DNA from: Chara braunii
Lineage: Eukaryota > Streptophyta > Charophyceae > Charales > Characeae
Reading direction: 5' to 3'
Assembly: GCA_003427395.1 (NCBI GenBank)
Contig: BFEA01000079.1
Span: 1,914,453-1,959,519, forward strand
DNA length: 45,067 nucleotides
Made by a program: the position numbers and the translations under genes. The notes below the pieces were generated by a model. The model saw nothing but the letters and a program-made list of their open reading frames with translations, was not told the origin of the DNA and made no database searches. Every line of letters starts with the position of its first letter. Within the stretch, counting starts at the first letter, position 1. Below, piece after piece: positions 1-10,259 of this stretch.

Positions 1-5
1 CAGAT

Positions 6-512
6 GTGGCAGAAGCCCCAAGCGGTGTGGTGGAAAGACCAATCCGCCACCGCATTGATATCATTCCAGGGAGCGCGCCCCCGAAAGGGCCTATCTATCG
101 TATGTCGCCCCAGGAATTGGATGAACTGCGAACCCAACTCGACGAGTTGTTGAAAAATGGTTGGAGAAGACCTAGTTCCTCGCCCTATGGTGCGCCTGTG
201 CTCTTTGTGCTTAAAAAGGACGGCGGCATTCGCATGTGTATAGATTATAAGAGGTTAAATGATATAACAGTGAAAAATGCCGAACCATTATCGCAAATAG
301 ACGATTTGCTAGATCGCGTGCAGGGAAGCAAAATATTTTCAAAGATTGATCTGAAATCCGGCTATTATCAGATTGAGGTTGAGCCGGAAGACCAACACAA
401 GATTGCCTTTAGGACAAGGTATGGACATTATGAATTCGTAGTTTTGCCCTTTGGTCTAACGAATGCCCCTGCTACTTTCCAAAGAACGATGAACGAACTC
501 TTTCGTGAATGA
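6..512 (+). pseudogene. Reverse transcriptase, fingers and palm N-terminal part (element A)
   Basis: This open stretch of 168 codons encodes the first half of a Ty3/gypsy reverse transcriptase, which copies retrotransposon RNA into DNA in cytoplasmic particles. Visible motifs, in order, are [59 protein letters not shown] and [17 protein letters not shown]. These are the conserved RT blocks before the catalytic YxDD box. The frame stops at TGA 510-512, where family members usually have Trp, so a TGG to TGA change is likely. The ATG at position 6 is only the first in-window start; the real polyprotein begins upstream. The catalytic box itself follows in another frame. Confidence 0.92.
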
Positions 513-1023
513 CTCGATAAATTTGTTGTGATTATTTATACGATATTTTAATTTTTAGCAAAAATGAAAAGGAGCACGCTGAGCACCTTCGACTTATGCT
601 AAATAAATTGAGAGAAGCAAAACTCAAGTTAAATCCAAAGAAGTGTGAATGNGCTAAGCGTCAGGTGTTATACCTGGGACATGTGATTGATGGAGATGGG
701 GTNAAANCGNNAGATGNCAAAATAGCAGCAATCAGAGATTGGCCAAACCCCCGCACCTTGACTGAGTTGCGGTCGTTCCTTGGGTTAGCCAACTACTATC
801 GAAAGTTCGTAAGACACGTTACGATAATAGTTGTTCCCCTTCGCCGATTGCTTAAGAAAGAAGTAATTTGGAAGTGGGATTCAGACTGCACTATGTCCTT
901 CAAGCATCTTCCTTCCCTTTCGTGGTCACGACTGACGCTAGTCAATATGGTATAGGTGCTGTACTCCAGCAAGATGATGGGCATGGGTACAGGCCTGTAG
1001 AGTTTGTCTTGCCGCTTACCTAA
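513..1023 (+). pseudogene. Reverse transcriptase catalytic box, connection and start of RNase H (element A, frameshifted)
   Basis: Downstream of the stop, the RT continues in a shifted frame that is open from about 533 to 955. The active-site box reads Y-L-Y-D at 533-544, so the first catalytic Asp is replaced by Tyr (TAC at 539-541). The thumb and connection region follows with [16 protein letters not shown] deletion or shift near 905-920 changes frame, after which RNase H begins with [20 protein letters not shown]; its first catalytic Asp is at 934-936. That frame ends at TAA 1021-1023. A shift before the YxDD box plus the Asp loss makes the enzyme inactive on two separate grounds. Confidence 0.88.
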
Positions 1024-1846
1024 CGAGAAGGTGGCCGTTTCAACGTATGAACGAGAGTTGTATGCTCTGCGTGAGACTCTCAATCATTGGCGTCACTACC
1101 TTCTAGGCAGGCATTTTAAAGTATACTCTGACCATGAAACACTTCGCTGACTTAAAATGCAAGCTCGAATGACACCTAAGTTAACAAGGTGGGCTGCAAA
1201 GATGGATATGTTTGACTTTGAGCTGAAGCCAGTCAAGGGTAAGTATAACGATGTTGCCGATGCACTAAGCCGTAGATCAGATTTTTTCGGTGCTATCGTG
1301 ACTTACGTAGATGTAGGTACAAACCTACAAGAAAAAATTAGAGATGCGTATCCTTCTGATCCTGTTTATGGAACCATGATTAAGCTAGTGCAAGAAAAGC
1401 CAGCAGAGTTTCCCGATCATAAAGTAACTCAGGGTCTATTGTTTGAACGAACTGACGTGCATGATAGGCTGTCTATACCGAATAATGAGGAGATTAAAAG
1501 TATGATCTTGGGGGAATGCCATGATACAGAAGGCCATTTTTGGTGGAAGAAGACCTATGGGACCTTGTTACGCTCCTACACCTGGCCTCGAATGAAAGCG
1601 GATTGTATCGCGTATGTGCAGGGTTGCCAAGTGTGCCAACGAAACAAAANCACCACGCAATCGCCCCTCGGGCTACTTAAGCCCTTGCCTATCCCTACCG
1701 NCCCTGGAGACTCTGTCTCTNTAGATTTCATGGACACTAAGGTAAAAAGTAGAAATGGGAAGACGCAAGTAATGGTCATAGTGGATAGATTCACTAAGTT
1801 TGCTGTTTTTGTAGCTTTGCCTGAGAAGCAAAGACTTAATTGGTAA
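1024..1846 (+). pseudogene. RNase H end, integrase HHCC finger and start of integrase core (element A)
   Basis: From 1025 the frame reads RNase H motifs (STYERELYALRE, YSDHETLR), hits TGA at 1148-1150 (another probable Trp codon), then is open from 1157. In that 229-codon stretch the last RNase H Asp sits in ADALSRR (residue 35). The integrase zinc finger is H122, H127, C157 and C160, an HX4HX29CX2C arrangement. The first catalytic Asp of the integrase is residue 190 (XDFMDT), followed by VMVIVDRFTKFAVF. The frame is lost at about 1830-1840 and integrase resumes in the next frame. Several N bases fall in this part. Confidence 0.9.
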
Positions 1847-2811
1847 TTCGGGAATTCTTTAACCATTGGGTAAAAAACTTTGGACATCCTTTAACTATTG
1901 TGAGTGACAGAGATACCAGGTTCACAAGTGAACAATGGCAACAACTGATGGATGTATATGGTTCTAAGTTGACAATGTCATCAGGTAGGCATCCTGAGAC
2001 TAATGGTCAGACTGAACAGATGAATAAGATCTTGCAGCAGACTTTGCGCATGTACATTCGTCCCGACCAGATTGACTGGGATGAACATCTGCCCAAGGTT
2101 GCTAGTTTCTATAATAACTCTGTGCACCTATCTACGTATAAGACTCCTATGGAGTTACATCTGGGATGGCGTCCACGCAGACCCATTGATCGATTGAACT
2201 CGGATCAAGTACATAAGCTTTCTGTAGGGACTAGTGAGTTTGCAGTCCAATATCAGAAAGACATTGAGAAAGTTAAAGAAAATATACTTAAAGCACANCA
2301 TCAAATGATTGAACAGGCAAATAAACACAGACNNCCGTCTCAATTTGCTGTAGGAGATTTGGTTTGGGTGAAGTCTAAAGAGTTTGCTCCTGAAGAGAAC
2401 ATCTCTCAGAAGCTTCTACCCACCTACCGAGGACCTTGGCAGGTTCTAGACGTAATTGGAGATGTGGATGGTCCTTCGTATGTCATTCAGATTTCTCCTC
2501 ATCTACGTACATATCCAGTGTTCCATGCATCCAAGCTCTTACCTTGTGTAACGAAAGAGCTTTCCCCAAGTCGCCGGTCGGCGATACCTCCAAGTATGGA
2601 TGAGAAGTATGACGTGGATAAAATTGTTGCGGAAAGTACTTACCACACTGGACGTAGAGGCAGACCACAACGACAGTATAAAGTAAGGTTTGCTTATCAA
2701 GATCCTAGTGAAGATCGCTGGTTCACAAGAGAGGAACTGTTAGATTTTGCACCTCATATTGTGTCTGCATACGAAAGTGCAAAGAGAGGAATTCATATCA
2801 TTGATAGGTAA
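1840..2811 (+). pseudogene. Integrase core, C-terminal domain and chromodomain (element A)
   Basis: This 323-codon stretch continues the integrase, the nuclear enzyme that joins element DNA to the chromosome. The second catalytic Asp is D23 (VSDRDTRFTS) and the catalytic Glu is E59 (TNGQTEQ), exactly 35 residues apart as in the D,D(35)E family. The C-terminal part carries FAVGDLVWV, LLPTYRGPWQVL and TYPVFHASKLLP, typical of the Ty3/gypsy integrase tail. Residues about 262-312 form a chromodomain (YDVDKIVAES, QYKVRFAYQDPSEDRWFTRE), which in relatives guides insertion into heterochromatin. It ends at TAA 2809-2811. The apparent start is a TTG in a frameshifted context, not a real initiation site. 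Confidence 0.92.
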
Positions 2812-3171
2812 ATGATTCTCAGAGGACGTTGAAACTAGGCCGGCGAGAGTAAAAGGGCCTTTACTCGATATAGGCCTCAGGCCTTGTAAAAATAGAGTAG
2901 CACGAGCCTTGTAAAAGTAAAGCATTGTGAAAAGGTATCTTGCCAGGGCTCAGAAACGTGAAAACAGGTCAAAAGTCAAGTTCTATAACAGGCATCACAT
3001 CTACAAGTGGATCAAAAATTGCATAGGCTTCTGGCAATTTAGCTAAAAATATATTATTAGATAATTCTATGCCTATTAAAGTACTTAAATGAGAATAAAA
3101 AATCATATATAACAACATATGGATTCAACAGGCACATCTAAATCTAAGGCAAAGGGCATTATCAAAAGATT

Positions 3172-3325
3172 TACCTGTTCACCAGGAGATGTGTATGTCA
3201 AGTCTGTTTGAGTAAGTGTGTGTCTGTACGTGTAGGCAATATACCTGTTCGTGCAATGGAAAGTGCCTGTTCAAGTAGTAAATGTGTCTGTTCGTTTAGA
3301 GTTGTGCCTGTCCGAAAGTGAAATC
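3172..3325 (+). repeat. Degenerate tandem repeat with CCTGTTC/GTCTGTTC core
   Basis: Within the putative LTR of A, seven imperfect units recur about every 15-30 bases, each with (A/G)CCTGTTC or GTCTGTTC followed by a G(T/A)-rich tail. The arrangement resembles the enhancer-like subrepeats often found in U3 of LTRs. That role is inferred from position only. Confidence 0.5.
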
Positions 3326-3490
3326 AGTAGGCACAGTCCCAGTTCTGGTCTAAGTNAAGNGGTCAGTCCAGATCCAGACTTTCAAGTCCAAATCCAGGCC
3401 GAAGTGCCTCAGCAGCAGTTGAATCTCATTGGGACTGTACCGGGACACATGCAATGCAGGGTCTGGGACAAAGGGAGAGGCTGAATTAAA

Positions 3491-3530
3491 GCCAATGCAG
3501 ACCCAACAAGGAGTGGTCAGCACTATAAAA
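3491..3530 (+). promoter_or_regulatory. Candidate LTR promoter of element A (CCAAT and TATA boxes)
   Basis: GCCAAT at 3491-3496 is followed by TATAAAA at 3524-3530. The spacing and the location between pol end and element B fit a U3 promoter of a 3' LTR. Transcription would start about 25-35 bases downstream. Both boxes are short and could occur by chance. Confidence 0.4.
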
Positions 3531-4121
3531 AGAGCTGCCTGGCTCATTCTTCGCCAGATCTCCACTGGCTGCAATGCGTGGAAGTGCTGGTGCACTTGTG
3601 CGCTGCGTGAGGAGCAGCAGCGCTGGAGGAGAAGACACGCTGGAGGGAGGAAGATGCCTGTACGCTGGAAGTGATGCATCCATAGCTGCCCAGCGAGTTA
3701 GCACTAGTAGTGGACGAAGTGCTCTGCTCCCATGACGCGAGCGGCAGTCTTTAGGTTTAGCCATAGCCATGCGGCGGTGCCGCGTGCATGCCGCACGGAG
3801 CTTAACCACCATGCCACGGAGCGCGCAACACTGGGAAGGGAGGCCAGATCTCTGCTTGGCGAAATGGCAAGGGGAAGAACATATCAGTTGATCTGATAAT
3901 CTATGGCGGATAATTGACAATAATAAAAATATACGTGGTGAATTTTGCTAACCTCTACCAGAAATTTTTGATAATAACAATCATATGTGAATGTTCTTCG
4001 TCGAGTGAACAGCTTAGGGTAAGTGAGGGTAAGGAGACGACCGTGTGGAAAATGTAAATCACGGAGCTGGGCAGCAGGCTTATGTAGGGAGGGGGCCTAG
4101 GGTTTGTCGTGCACAACTACG

Positions 4122-5385
4122 TGCATTGACTTCTGATTCTGCAGCCTGCGACGCGTCGGCCCAAGGCTGTAACATAGGTAGGTTAGATTTGTAATTTTGT
4201 TTGGCTGAGGGCTAACCGAGATATCTGACTGTAAAGGAAATTCGTGAGGGACATATCTGCAAATTTGGGGAAATAAATAGGCTCGTACTAACTCAGAATT
4301 CCTACAGCTACCCTAACTGCGAATAACAGACCTGGGCTACCACTAGGACAGACGGGCCGCAAGGCCCAAACTGTTAGACCGGTCCTGTAGCCTATGGTTA
4401 GGTAGGGAAAGGCCCTGGGGCCCGAAACGGAAATGGTACCGGTCAGTCCAGGGAGTCCAGTCTAAGTCGAGTCTAGGCTAAAGTAGGACTATGAATAGAT
4501 TGCAGACTTTTGTTCAGGGTTTTTTGGCAGTTGGTATCGTGCACATTGCGGAATGCAACGCGTCAACTGGAGTGGTACAACTTCAGCGTTGGAGGAGACA
4601 GACATAGCAAGACCCTCGAAACGTCGGCCATAGTTAAGACCTTCGTTGTTCTCTGACAGCACGCGGGGTTGTCTAGAGGAATGGGCTATTTGAAGTCTCC
4701 TGGGAGCAAGAGAAGTTGGTGCCCTGCTGAACCCCCTCCGGAGTAGGGTCTGAGGGTAGTGGCACTGCAGCCATAGCTGCAGCTTGTATCCTCAAAGATC
4801 ATCTTCGTCATGAGAGGTGGCGCTCCTGAAGATCTTCATCTGAGAGGCCTTCTGGCACTTCATCATAATCAGAGTTTGTGGCACTGGTCTTCTTCTTCAT
4901 CCTTTGAGAGGCGCTTGGCCTCAGAGGCCTTTTTCAGGGTGGCGCTTCCCTTTGGAGGCAATATTTGGGTGGCGCTGTTGTTTCAGGGGCTCAGGGGTAG
5001 GTGATATCGGTTCTTCGGGATTGAGGAAGAAGCGCTGCTCCTTTTTTAGCAGCGCACCAGGGGTCCAGGGCTATCTTGGGAAAACGATGTTATGAGTTTA
5101 ATAAACAGTGTTGATACTGTATGAGGACTATCTTTGCTTCATTGTTTTTTGGATGTGATCTACTTGGCTTTCCTTTGTGACTGGTTGTGAGGATTCTGTG
5201 GAGCGAATTGCACCTTCAGTGTACATTGTCATATCACATGGTGAAGTCTTCCGCTGTGTTTCTTTCTTCCTGTGCAGTGTGATACTCTCATCCTCTACCC
5301 TTCCTTCTGTATATGCATGGGCATACCTGAAAGTCTATGTGAGTGAGTGTTGGTCATTTGACAACAAGCAACCAGGTTCATAACA
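4122..5385 (+). repeat. 5' LTR of element B
   Basis: It starts TGCATTGACTT and ends TTCATAACA, matching TGCAATGACTT and TTCATAATA in the right copy. Long stretches pair with 21441-23046, for example GCAGCCTGCGAC near the start and the block with AATAAA (about 5099-5106), a probable polyadenylation signal. Compared with the right copy it has about 100 extra bases near 4280-4390 and lacks the 462-bp foldback insertion. Confidence 0.85.
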
Positions 5386-5387
5386 AT

Positions 5388-5400
5388 TGGTATCGGAACG
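5388..5400 (+). other. Primer-binding site of element B, initiator Met tRNA-like
   Basis: TGGTATCGGAACG lies two bases after the LTR end. It resembles TGGTATCAGAGC, the site used by many plant LTR elements that prime from the initiator Met tRNA (family knowledge), with the TGGTATC start kept. The position directly after the LTR is the main support. Confidence 0.75.
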
Positions 5401-6895
5401 ATTGGATGCAGCCAGTTGAGCATTGATGAGTTGGAACAACCACCATCATTTGGCGAGACACTGAGTTGAATCTCATGGCGATTTGTCATCTTCTGTATTG
5501 GCGACAGTGATGGTGGTGGTGGCAAGTGTGTGGCGAGAAGTATTGGACAGAGGGTGATGCACTTCTGTCTAGGGTTGTACATAAGTGAGTGGCGATTTAT
5601 TCTCAGAGCCTGGGAGGCTCCGAGGAGGATATTTCTAGCCTGGCGACTCACCTGTTGGCGATTTGTAGGAAGTGACTCCCAGAGGGTGGTGATTTTGGGA
5701 TTGGGTACGAATCCCCAATTTCCAAGTAACGCAGTGGGGGTTGGAGCAGCGCTGCACTGAGTTTCTCACTTATTGGCATCCGGTAGTCCAAATTTACTGA
5801 ATCTGTCAGTTGGGGGTGAAGCGTAATATGAAGATCTATAAGATCACCAAGTTTTATAAGATTTTGTACGTAGGAACACTGAGAATGGTCAGAAAACAAA
5901 ACTGGCGAAATGCGTCTCAACAGACAACCATAGCCAAACTTTCATCCTTCCCCTTCAGTGAAGTCCCTGAAGTAACCTGAAGTAAGTGTGTTCCTTGCTC
6001 TACTCTGTGTGGCGATTCTGGGCTCAGTGGGCTATTTTTATATTAGCGAAATTTGGCCTGTCACTCTGTAGACGGTTGAAAATTGAAATTTTGACTATGA
6101 GACAACCATAACCAACTTTTCCTACCTATCTTCTTTGATTTCTACTAACCCTGTTTGACGCTTTTTCTGATTCGACTTTCATCTGTGATTGCTTTATAGT
6201 GTTGCGATTCATACTGTACTGTGAATTGGATTGTTCAGGGTTATACTGTTAGTGATAATGAGAATTTGAATTTTGTGTTGCCGTAGTTGAAGCTTAGTCA
6301 GGCTAGGGTTAGTCACAACTTTGGTTCTGACCGTAATAATTCAGTTTTGTTAGTTCCTGGTGAATCGCACTTCACTGTTTAGTCTGTGTCTAAAATCGCA
6401 CTGTCAGATTTGATGTTTTGACTTTGCCTGTACTTCGCCATACCTTGGGTATGGCTTACATGGTTATCCAGTGGTTGAGACAGTAGGGTAAGTCTAAAAA
6501 TAGAACACCTAGTAAATCGTTATATTTTGGTTACCTATAGATACTTGTCAGTCACTAACTGTCATTATGTCTAATTACTATCTACCATTAAGTAGTCAAA
6601 GAACGCATCGTGGAAGTTATTAATGCAGGATTTGAAGTAATTGCAGTCAATTGATGTGTTAGGGCAGTGAATGAAAAATCACGAAATTGATTTTTGCTAA
6701 GTTTGCTCTAAACTGACCCCTTACCCTCAAGCGGTCTGCAGAGACTGTGCGCTTGCCTACTTGTATTAACCAACTTCGTTTTCCAGTCAGTGACAATGAT
6801 TGGGCGAGTAGTGAAGAGAAAACCCAATTCCTGTTGATTTTCTTATCCGTTTTTTGTTTTATTTTATTTTTTGTTTGCTTTGTGAGTCTTGAAAA
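5401..6895 (+). other. Leader of element B, no gene recognised
   Basis: This untranslated leader lies between the primer site and gag. The only pattern I see is frequent TGGCGA (about 5452, 5475, 5500, 5531, 5590, 5641, 5655, 5903, 6011). Short open frames show no domain. The part after 6.0 kb is T-rich. Confidence 0.5.
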
Positions 6896-7100
6896 ATGCA
6901 AGGCACTGAGGAGGGAGAAATTTATGAAGCCTCAACTCCCTGTTTCCCCTCTGGAAGCTGAACTGCTTGCTGAGGAGGAAAAACTTCGAAAACAAGCAGC
7001 ACTAGTTACGACTCTAAAGGAAGAGAAGAGGCGCAAAGAGGAGGTAGATCAGAAGGAAGGCAAAATAAAACAACTCGTGACAAACTGTGTATCTTTTTAA
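6896..7100 (+). pseudogene. Gag N-terminal coiled-coil fragment (element B)
   Basis: An ATG at 6896 opens a short frame (21 codons, acidic start MQGTEEGEIYEAS). After a shift, the adjoining frame from 6924 encodes a highly charged helix (EAELLAEEEKLRKQAALV, then LKEEKRRKEEVDQKEGKIKQ), a likely coiled coil of about 42 residues. Position after the leader and before a capsid-like fragment at 9.6 kb suggests the start of gag. Coding similarity ends at about 7080-7100, where a TIR element and other repeats intrude. The assignment rests on composition and order, not on a diagnostic motif. Confidence 0.45.
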
Positions 7101-7805
7101 CGTGAAACGGGGGAATTAAACTCCCGTTGAATCCCGTTAAACCACCACTACCTTTCACAGGCAAACGCAAAGTCCATCTACTAGCCTACTCCTGAAAACT
7201 CGGGGCTCGAGGCAGGGTTGGAGGCCGATGAAAAACAAAAAGAGAAAAAACAGAAAAAAAAATAAAAAAAACGAAGAGTTCACACTCCAAGGATGGCGGG
7301 AAGGCCCTCACGAGGGTGAAAGTTATACTAGTGCTTTGACGAATGCATCTGGCCACTATGTCAGAAAAGGGATTGCAGTTCGTTTTCCTTTCTGTTTTTG
7401 TTTTGATTTCCTTGTAGTGCCTTGCCAGCCAGGCAGGGCGTGTTTCACGGGTGTCACGTAACTGTCTCACTGCTGTAGCATAATGTATCCGCCCTCAATC
7501 ACAGGATAAGGGATTTCTTTCTGTTTTTTCGTTGCTTCTCTGTTTTTTCTTCTCCACGCCCTCACTAAGGGCACAGTTACACAAACACTTCATAGAATGT
7601 ATCTGGAGGTTATCAAGGCGTTCGGGAAGTCTTTTTTTTTTCTTTTTTTTTTTTTTTTTTTTTCCCCTTGTTTTTTCTTAGATGAAACTGGTCCGGCTCG
7701 GCCAAACTCGGTGCGCAGTGAAAATCAGGGTCGGCAAAAACAGGCTCGGAGGTAGTGGTGGTTTAAATTCAAAAAAATCCTGTTAAATTCGCGTTAAACG
7801 TGAAA
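7099..7805 (+). mobile_element. Putative non-autonomous TIR transposon with 9-bp target duplication
   Basis: AACGTGAAA at 7099-7107 is repeated exactly at 7797-7805. Between them lies a 689-bp block whose ends are inverted repeats: AAACCACCACTACCT at 7138-7152 is the reverse complement of 7750-7764, with weaker pairing outward to the ends. A 9-bp duplication fits Mutator-like elements. The inside is A- and T-rich with no coding capacity. It interrupts the gag region of B. Confidence 0.55.
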
Positions 7806-7960
7806 ATGGGCCGCTGTCGCGCTTTTCGGAAAAACGGAATTGATGCACGGGGTCCGGAGCACGTGGCCCTAGGCAAAAAAAAAAAAAAAAAATCCCAACA
7901 ACCCCTGGAGCACCTCCCATCCGTCCCCACATCCCCCAACCCCCAATGCCCCAGTCATGT

Positions 7961-8135
7961 GTGTGAAGGTGTGCTGTGTGAGCGCGTATGTGTGTATGTG
8001 TGTGCCTGCGCGTGAGAGTGTGTCTGTGCATGAATATGAATGTATGCGCGTGTGTTTGTGTATGTGTGTGTTTGTAAGTGTGTGTATGTGTGTGTTTGTA
8101 AGTGTGCGTATGTGTGCGTGTGCATGATTGTTGGC
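7961..8135 (+). repeat. Interrupted (GT)n microsatellite
   Basis: TGTGTG-rich sequence runs about 170 bases with interruptions. On the minus strand it gives long His/Thr-rich open frames that are artefacts of the repeat. Confidence 0.85.
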
Positions 8136-8319
8136 ATGTGTCCATTGTTTCCCTTTTGAGGGATTTTCCCGTTGAAAACTGGGGGTGGGCGATATGGGTT
8201 TGGGCGAGCGATTTGGGTCTGTGTTTTTTTTTTTTTTCTCTTTTACTGTGCAAGGAAGATGAGCAATAGCGAACTTTAGCAATCAAACAGCATCATATAC
8301 ACAAGACCAGATAGTCGAG

Positions 8320-8760
8320 ATCTCGAACCAACAACAGAATTGCATCACGAGTTCACCAAATAAGAAGACACGAAGAGCTTATAATTGACAATGCTGGTGA
8401 AGTCTCATCATCATCATCAATGAAGAACCAATGTTGACCTATCTGGTGCTCGGCGCCCAGACTACAGATGGCAGATTGGATCCAATCGTGCGACATTGGT
8501 CGCTGTATGCTCGTACTTCGGGAAAGTTATTGACGACATTGGTCGCTGTATGCTCGTACTTCGGGAAAGTTATTGACGTCATATGGTAGCGTTATGCTCG
8601 TACTTCGGGAAAGTTATTGGAAGCTTGCGACATTGGTCGCTGTATGCCGAAGTACGAGCATACATCGACCAATGTCGCACGCTTCCAGCACCAGGTATGT
8701 CTCTCGCCTTACAACCTCGTTTCCCAACACACAAATGCTACTTGCACCCAAGGACCACCC
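8320..8760 (+). repeat. Dispersed repeat module, copy 1 (also at 32.74-33.05 kb)
   Basis: Segments about 8337-8475 and 8688-8760 match 32745-32893 and 32975-33047 in the same order and orientation. Shared landmarks are GCATCACGAGT, GGCGCCCAGAC or AGCGCCCAGAC, CAGGTATGTC and CCAACACACA. At 8691-8700 the module contains CCAG|GTATGT, a good splice-donor consensus, as does its partner. The two copies differ in the middle, where this one holds an inverted/tandem array (8492-8678). No domain is recognised. Confidence 0.6.
8492..8678 (+). repeat. Tandem 43-bp repeats ending in an inverted copy
   Basis: A unit beginning GACATTGGTCGCTGTATGC and ending CGGGAAAGTTATT occurs at 8492-8531 and 8535-8574, partly at 8586-8618, and starts again at 8629. 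The last copy folds back: 8627-8647 pairs with 8658-8678 at 20 of 21 positions around a 10-base loop. Confidence 0.85.
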
Positions 8761-9605
8761 TGCGCCACACCCAGTTGACAACAACGCATCTCGGCTATGG
8801 CTGCCTGCTCCTTCCTGCTCGCCCGTGAGCGCGTGAGTGCCAGCGAGCCATAGCGCGGCAGCGCTTACAAAGCATGCATCCAACACCCGAATGCCCAATG
8901 TGGAGGCAGACCCTTTGCTATATCGAAGTGGCCTGCCTATGTTCAGTCCCAGGAAGCTTTCAGTAGGCCCCGGTAGCCTGAGGCCCAGCACGAACGAGAA
9001 CAAGGCTTGGGCCTGAGGTGGTTGCATGCCATTGACCTGTGTTTGGCCCAGTACCCGTATATAGCCCAGGGCCTGCTTTCCATACATTCATACAGGCGGC
9101 CCAGGGCCTGGATTCTCTCAACCAACCGACGCCAGACTCATGCAACCTGGTGCAGGCTCAATTTTGTGTGTGTGTGTGTGTGTGTTTTCTTTTTTTATTT
9201 GCTTTTTATGGTTTTGATTTTTTTAAAAGTATACGAGGTTCTAAAAAAATAAAATAGAAAATAAATTGTTGTACATCTTTGAAAGATCTACAACCCTATA
9301 TTTTTTATTTCTTTTTCTGTTTTTGTTTTAGCCCTTAAAAAATTTGTGTGAAACCCGAAACAAAAACACTCATTTCATTTTAGTTTTTGTTTTTTTCATT
9401 GTGTGTTTATGTTTTTGATTTAAAAAAAATATATTTAAACATAAAAAAATAAAAATAAAAATAAAAATATAGGGTTGTAGTCCTAAAAAAAACCTACAAC
9501 CCCCCCTTTTTTTTTTTGGATAAGTTTTAGCCCAGGAAAAATATAGGGTCAATTTGACCTACACCGGGCCGAGCTGGCCTCTCCGCCTATGTTCTTAGGT
9601 GAGAG
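8761..9605 (+). other. Non-coding stretch inside element B, no gene recognised
   Basis: The first part repeats GGCCCAG and GGGCCTG several times (8960-9115). A (GT)n run lies at 9164-9184. Between 9288 and 9480, ACAACCCTATATTTTT and AAAAATATAGGGTTGT form an inverted repeat in A/T-rich DNA. Nothing looks coding. The insertion that separates the gag fragments of B probably ends near 9.6 kb. Confidence 0.5.
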
Positions 9606-9608
9606 GAC

Positions 9609-9977
9609 CCGAAGGTGGATGATTTAGATTGGGTCATTGCACAGAGAACCTACCTGAGTGGGTTCCAATGTGATGAGGATGTGAAGGTGAGTGTCATCCT
9701 TGCTCGCTTGGAGAAGACTGCATTGAAATGCCAGTGGTGCACTTCCACTTTCAGCAAGCAAGGATTGAAAATGTGTAAATGGGCGCAAAGAATGGGGGTA
9801 CCTGGTTTTCTGCAGGCTTTGAATGATCGGTTTGCAGACAAGGAACACGCCAGAAAGGCGGTAGACAAAATTGTCCGCCTGGGCCAAAAAAAATGGGATG
9901 GCACCTTGTCCAAACTGTATTCAACCTTTGAGAGTTTGGCATCGACTCTTGGGTTGGAGAAGAGTGAGCAAAATTAG
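9609..9977 (+). pseudogene. Gag capsid-like fragment (element B)
   Basis: About 122 codons are open. The sequence contains VDDLDWVIAQRTYLSGFQ, VSVILARLEKTAL, GVPGFLQALNDRFADKEHA and GTLSKLYSTFESLASTLG. Order and spacing resemble the retrotransposon gag capsid of plant Ty3/gypsy elements (a helical domain with a conserved W and a ...L..F...R/..A.. pattern). It forms the particle shell in active elements. The stop at 9975-9977 and the separated N-terminal part show it is broken. The call depends on its place upstream of the zinc knuckle. Confidence 0.55.
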
Positions 9978-10259
9978 CTCATTTATTTCTTGAGAGCAGC
10001 GCCTGGAGAGTCTCAGCTTGCACTATTATCTCAGGGCCACAAGGACTGATGGTCCTTTGGCAGAGCAACCATGGATTTGGAGTTCAAACTCCATGTCGAG
10101 GAAACAACTTCTGAAGGAAGGAAAAGACTTTCCTCAACGGGGTAGAAAAGGAGGAAGGGTGCTCTCTTTACCGCAACTTCTAATTCAGAAAAAGAGGCAA
10201 CATCTCAGAGTGGGACCCCTCCATCTGGGACTATCTCATCCTCTACTGCAGATCCAACT

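Larger units (their letters stand above)
1..2811 (+). mobile_element. Ty3/gypsy chromovirus A, pol portion (5' end outside window)
   Basis: A degenerate LTR-retrotransposon pol region enters the window from the left. Domains run in Ty3/gypsy order: reverse transcriptase, RNase H, integrase with HHCC finger and D,D(35)E core, then a C-terminal chromodomain. That order and the chromodomain place it among chromoviruses (family knowledge). The reading frame is broken at least six times: stop at 510-512, a frameshift between about 513 and 532, a deletion or shift near 905-920, a shift near 1010-1024, a stop at 1148-1150 and a shift near 1830-1840. Gag, protease and the 5' LTR lie upstream of position 1. 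Scattered N bases occur at 652-717, 1650-1721 and 2298-2333. The copy cannot be autonomous. Confidence 0.93.
2812..4117 (+). repeat. Probable 3' untranslated region and 3' LTR of element A
   Basis: No gene is visible here. The position directly after pol, the CCAAT and TATA boxes near 3.5 kb and the abrupt start of element B at 4122 suggest that most of this stretch is the 3' LTR of A. The second LTR copy is outside the window, so the ends cannot be fixed. A few N bases occur at 3356 and 3360. Short open frames between 3251 and 3920 have no recognisable domain. Confidence 0.5.

Noticed and set aside
7783-8286. Minus-strand His/Thr-rich frames
   Set aside because: Translation of a GT microsatellite; no start context or domain.
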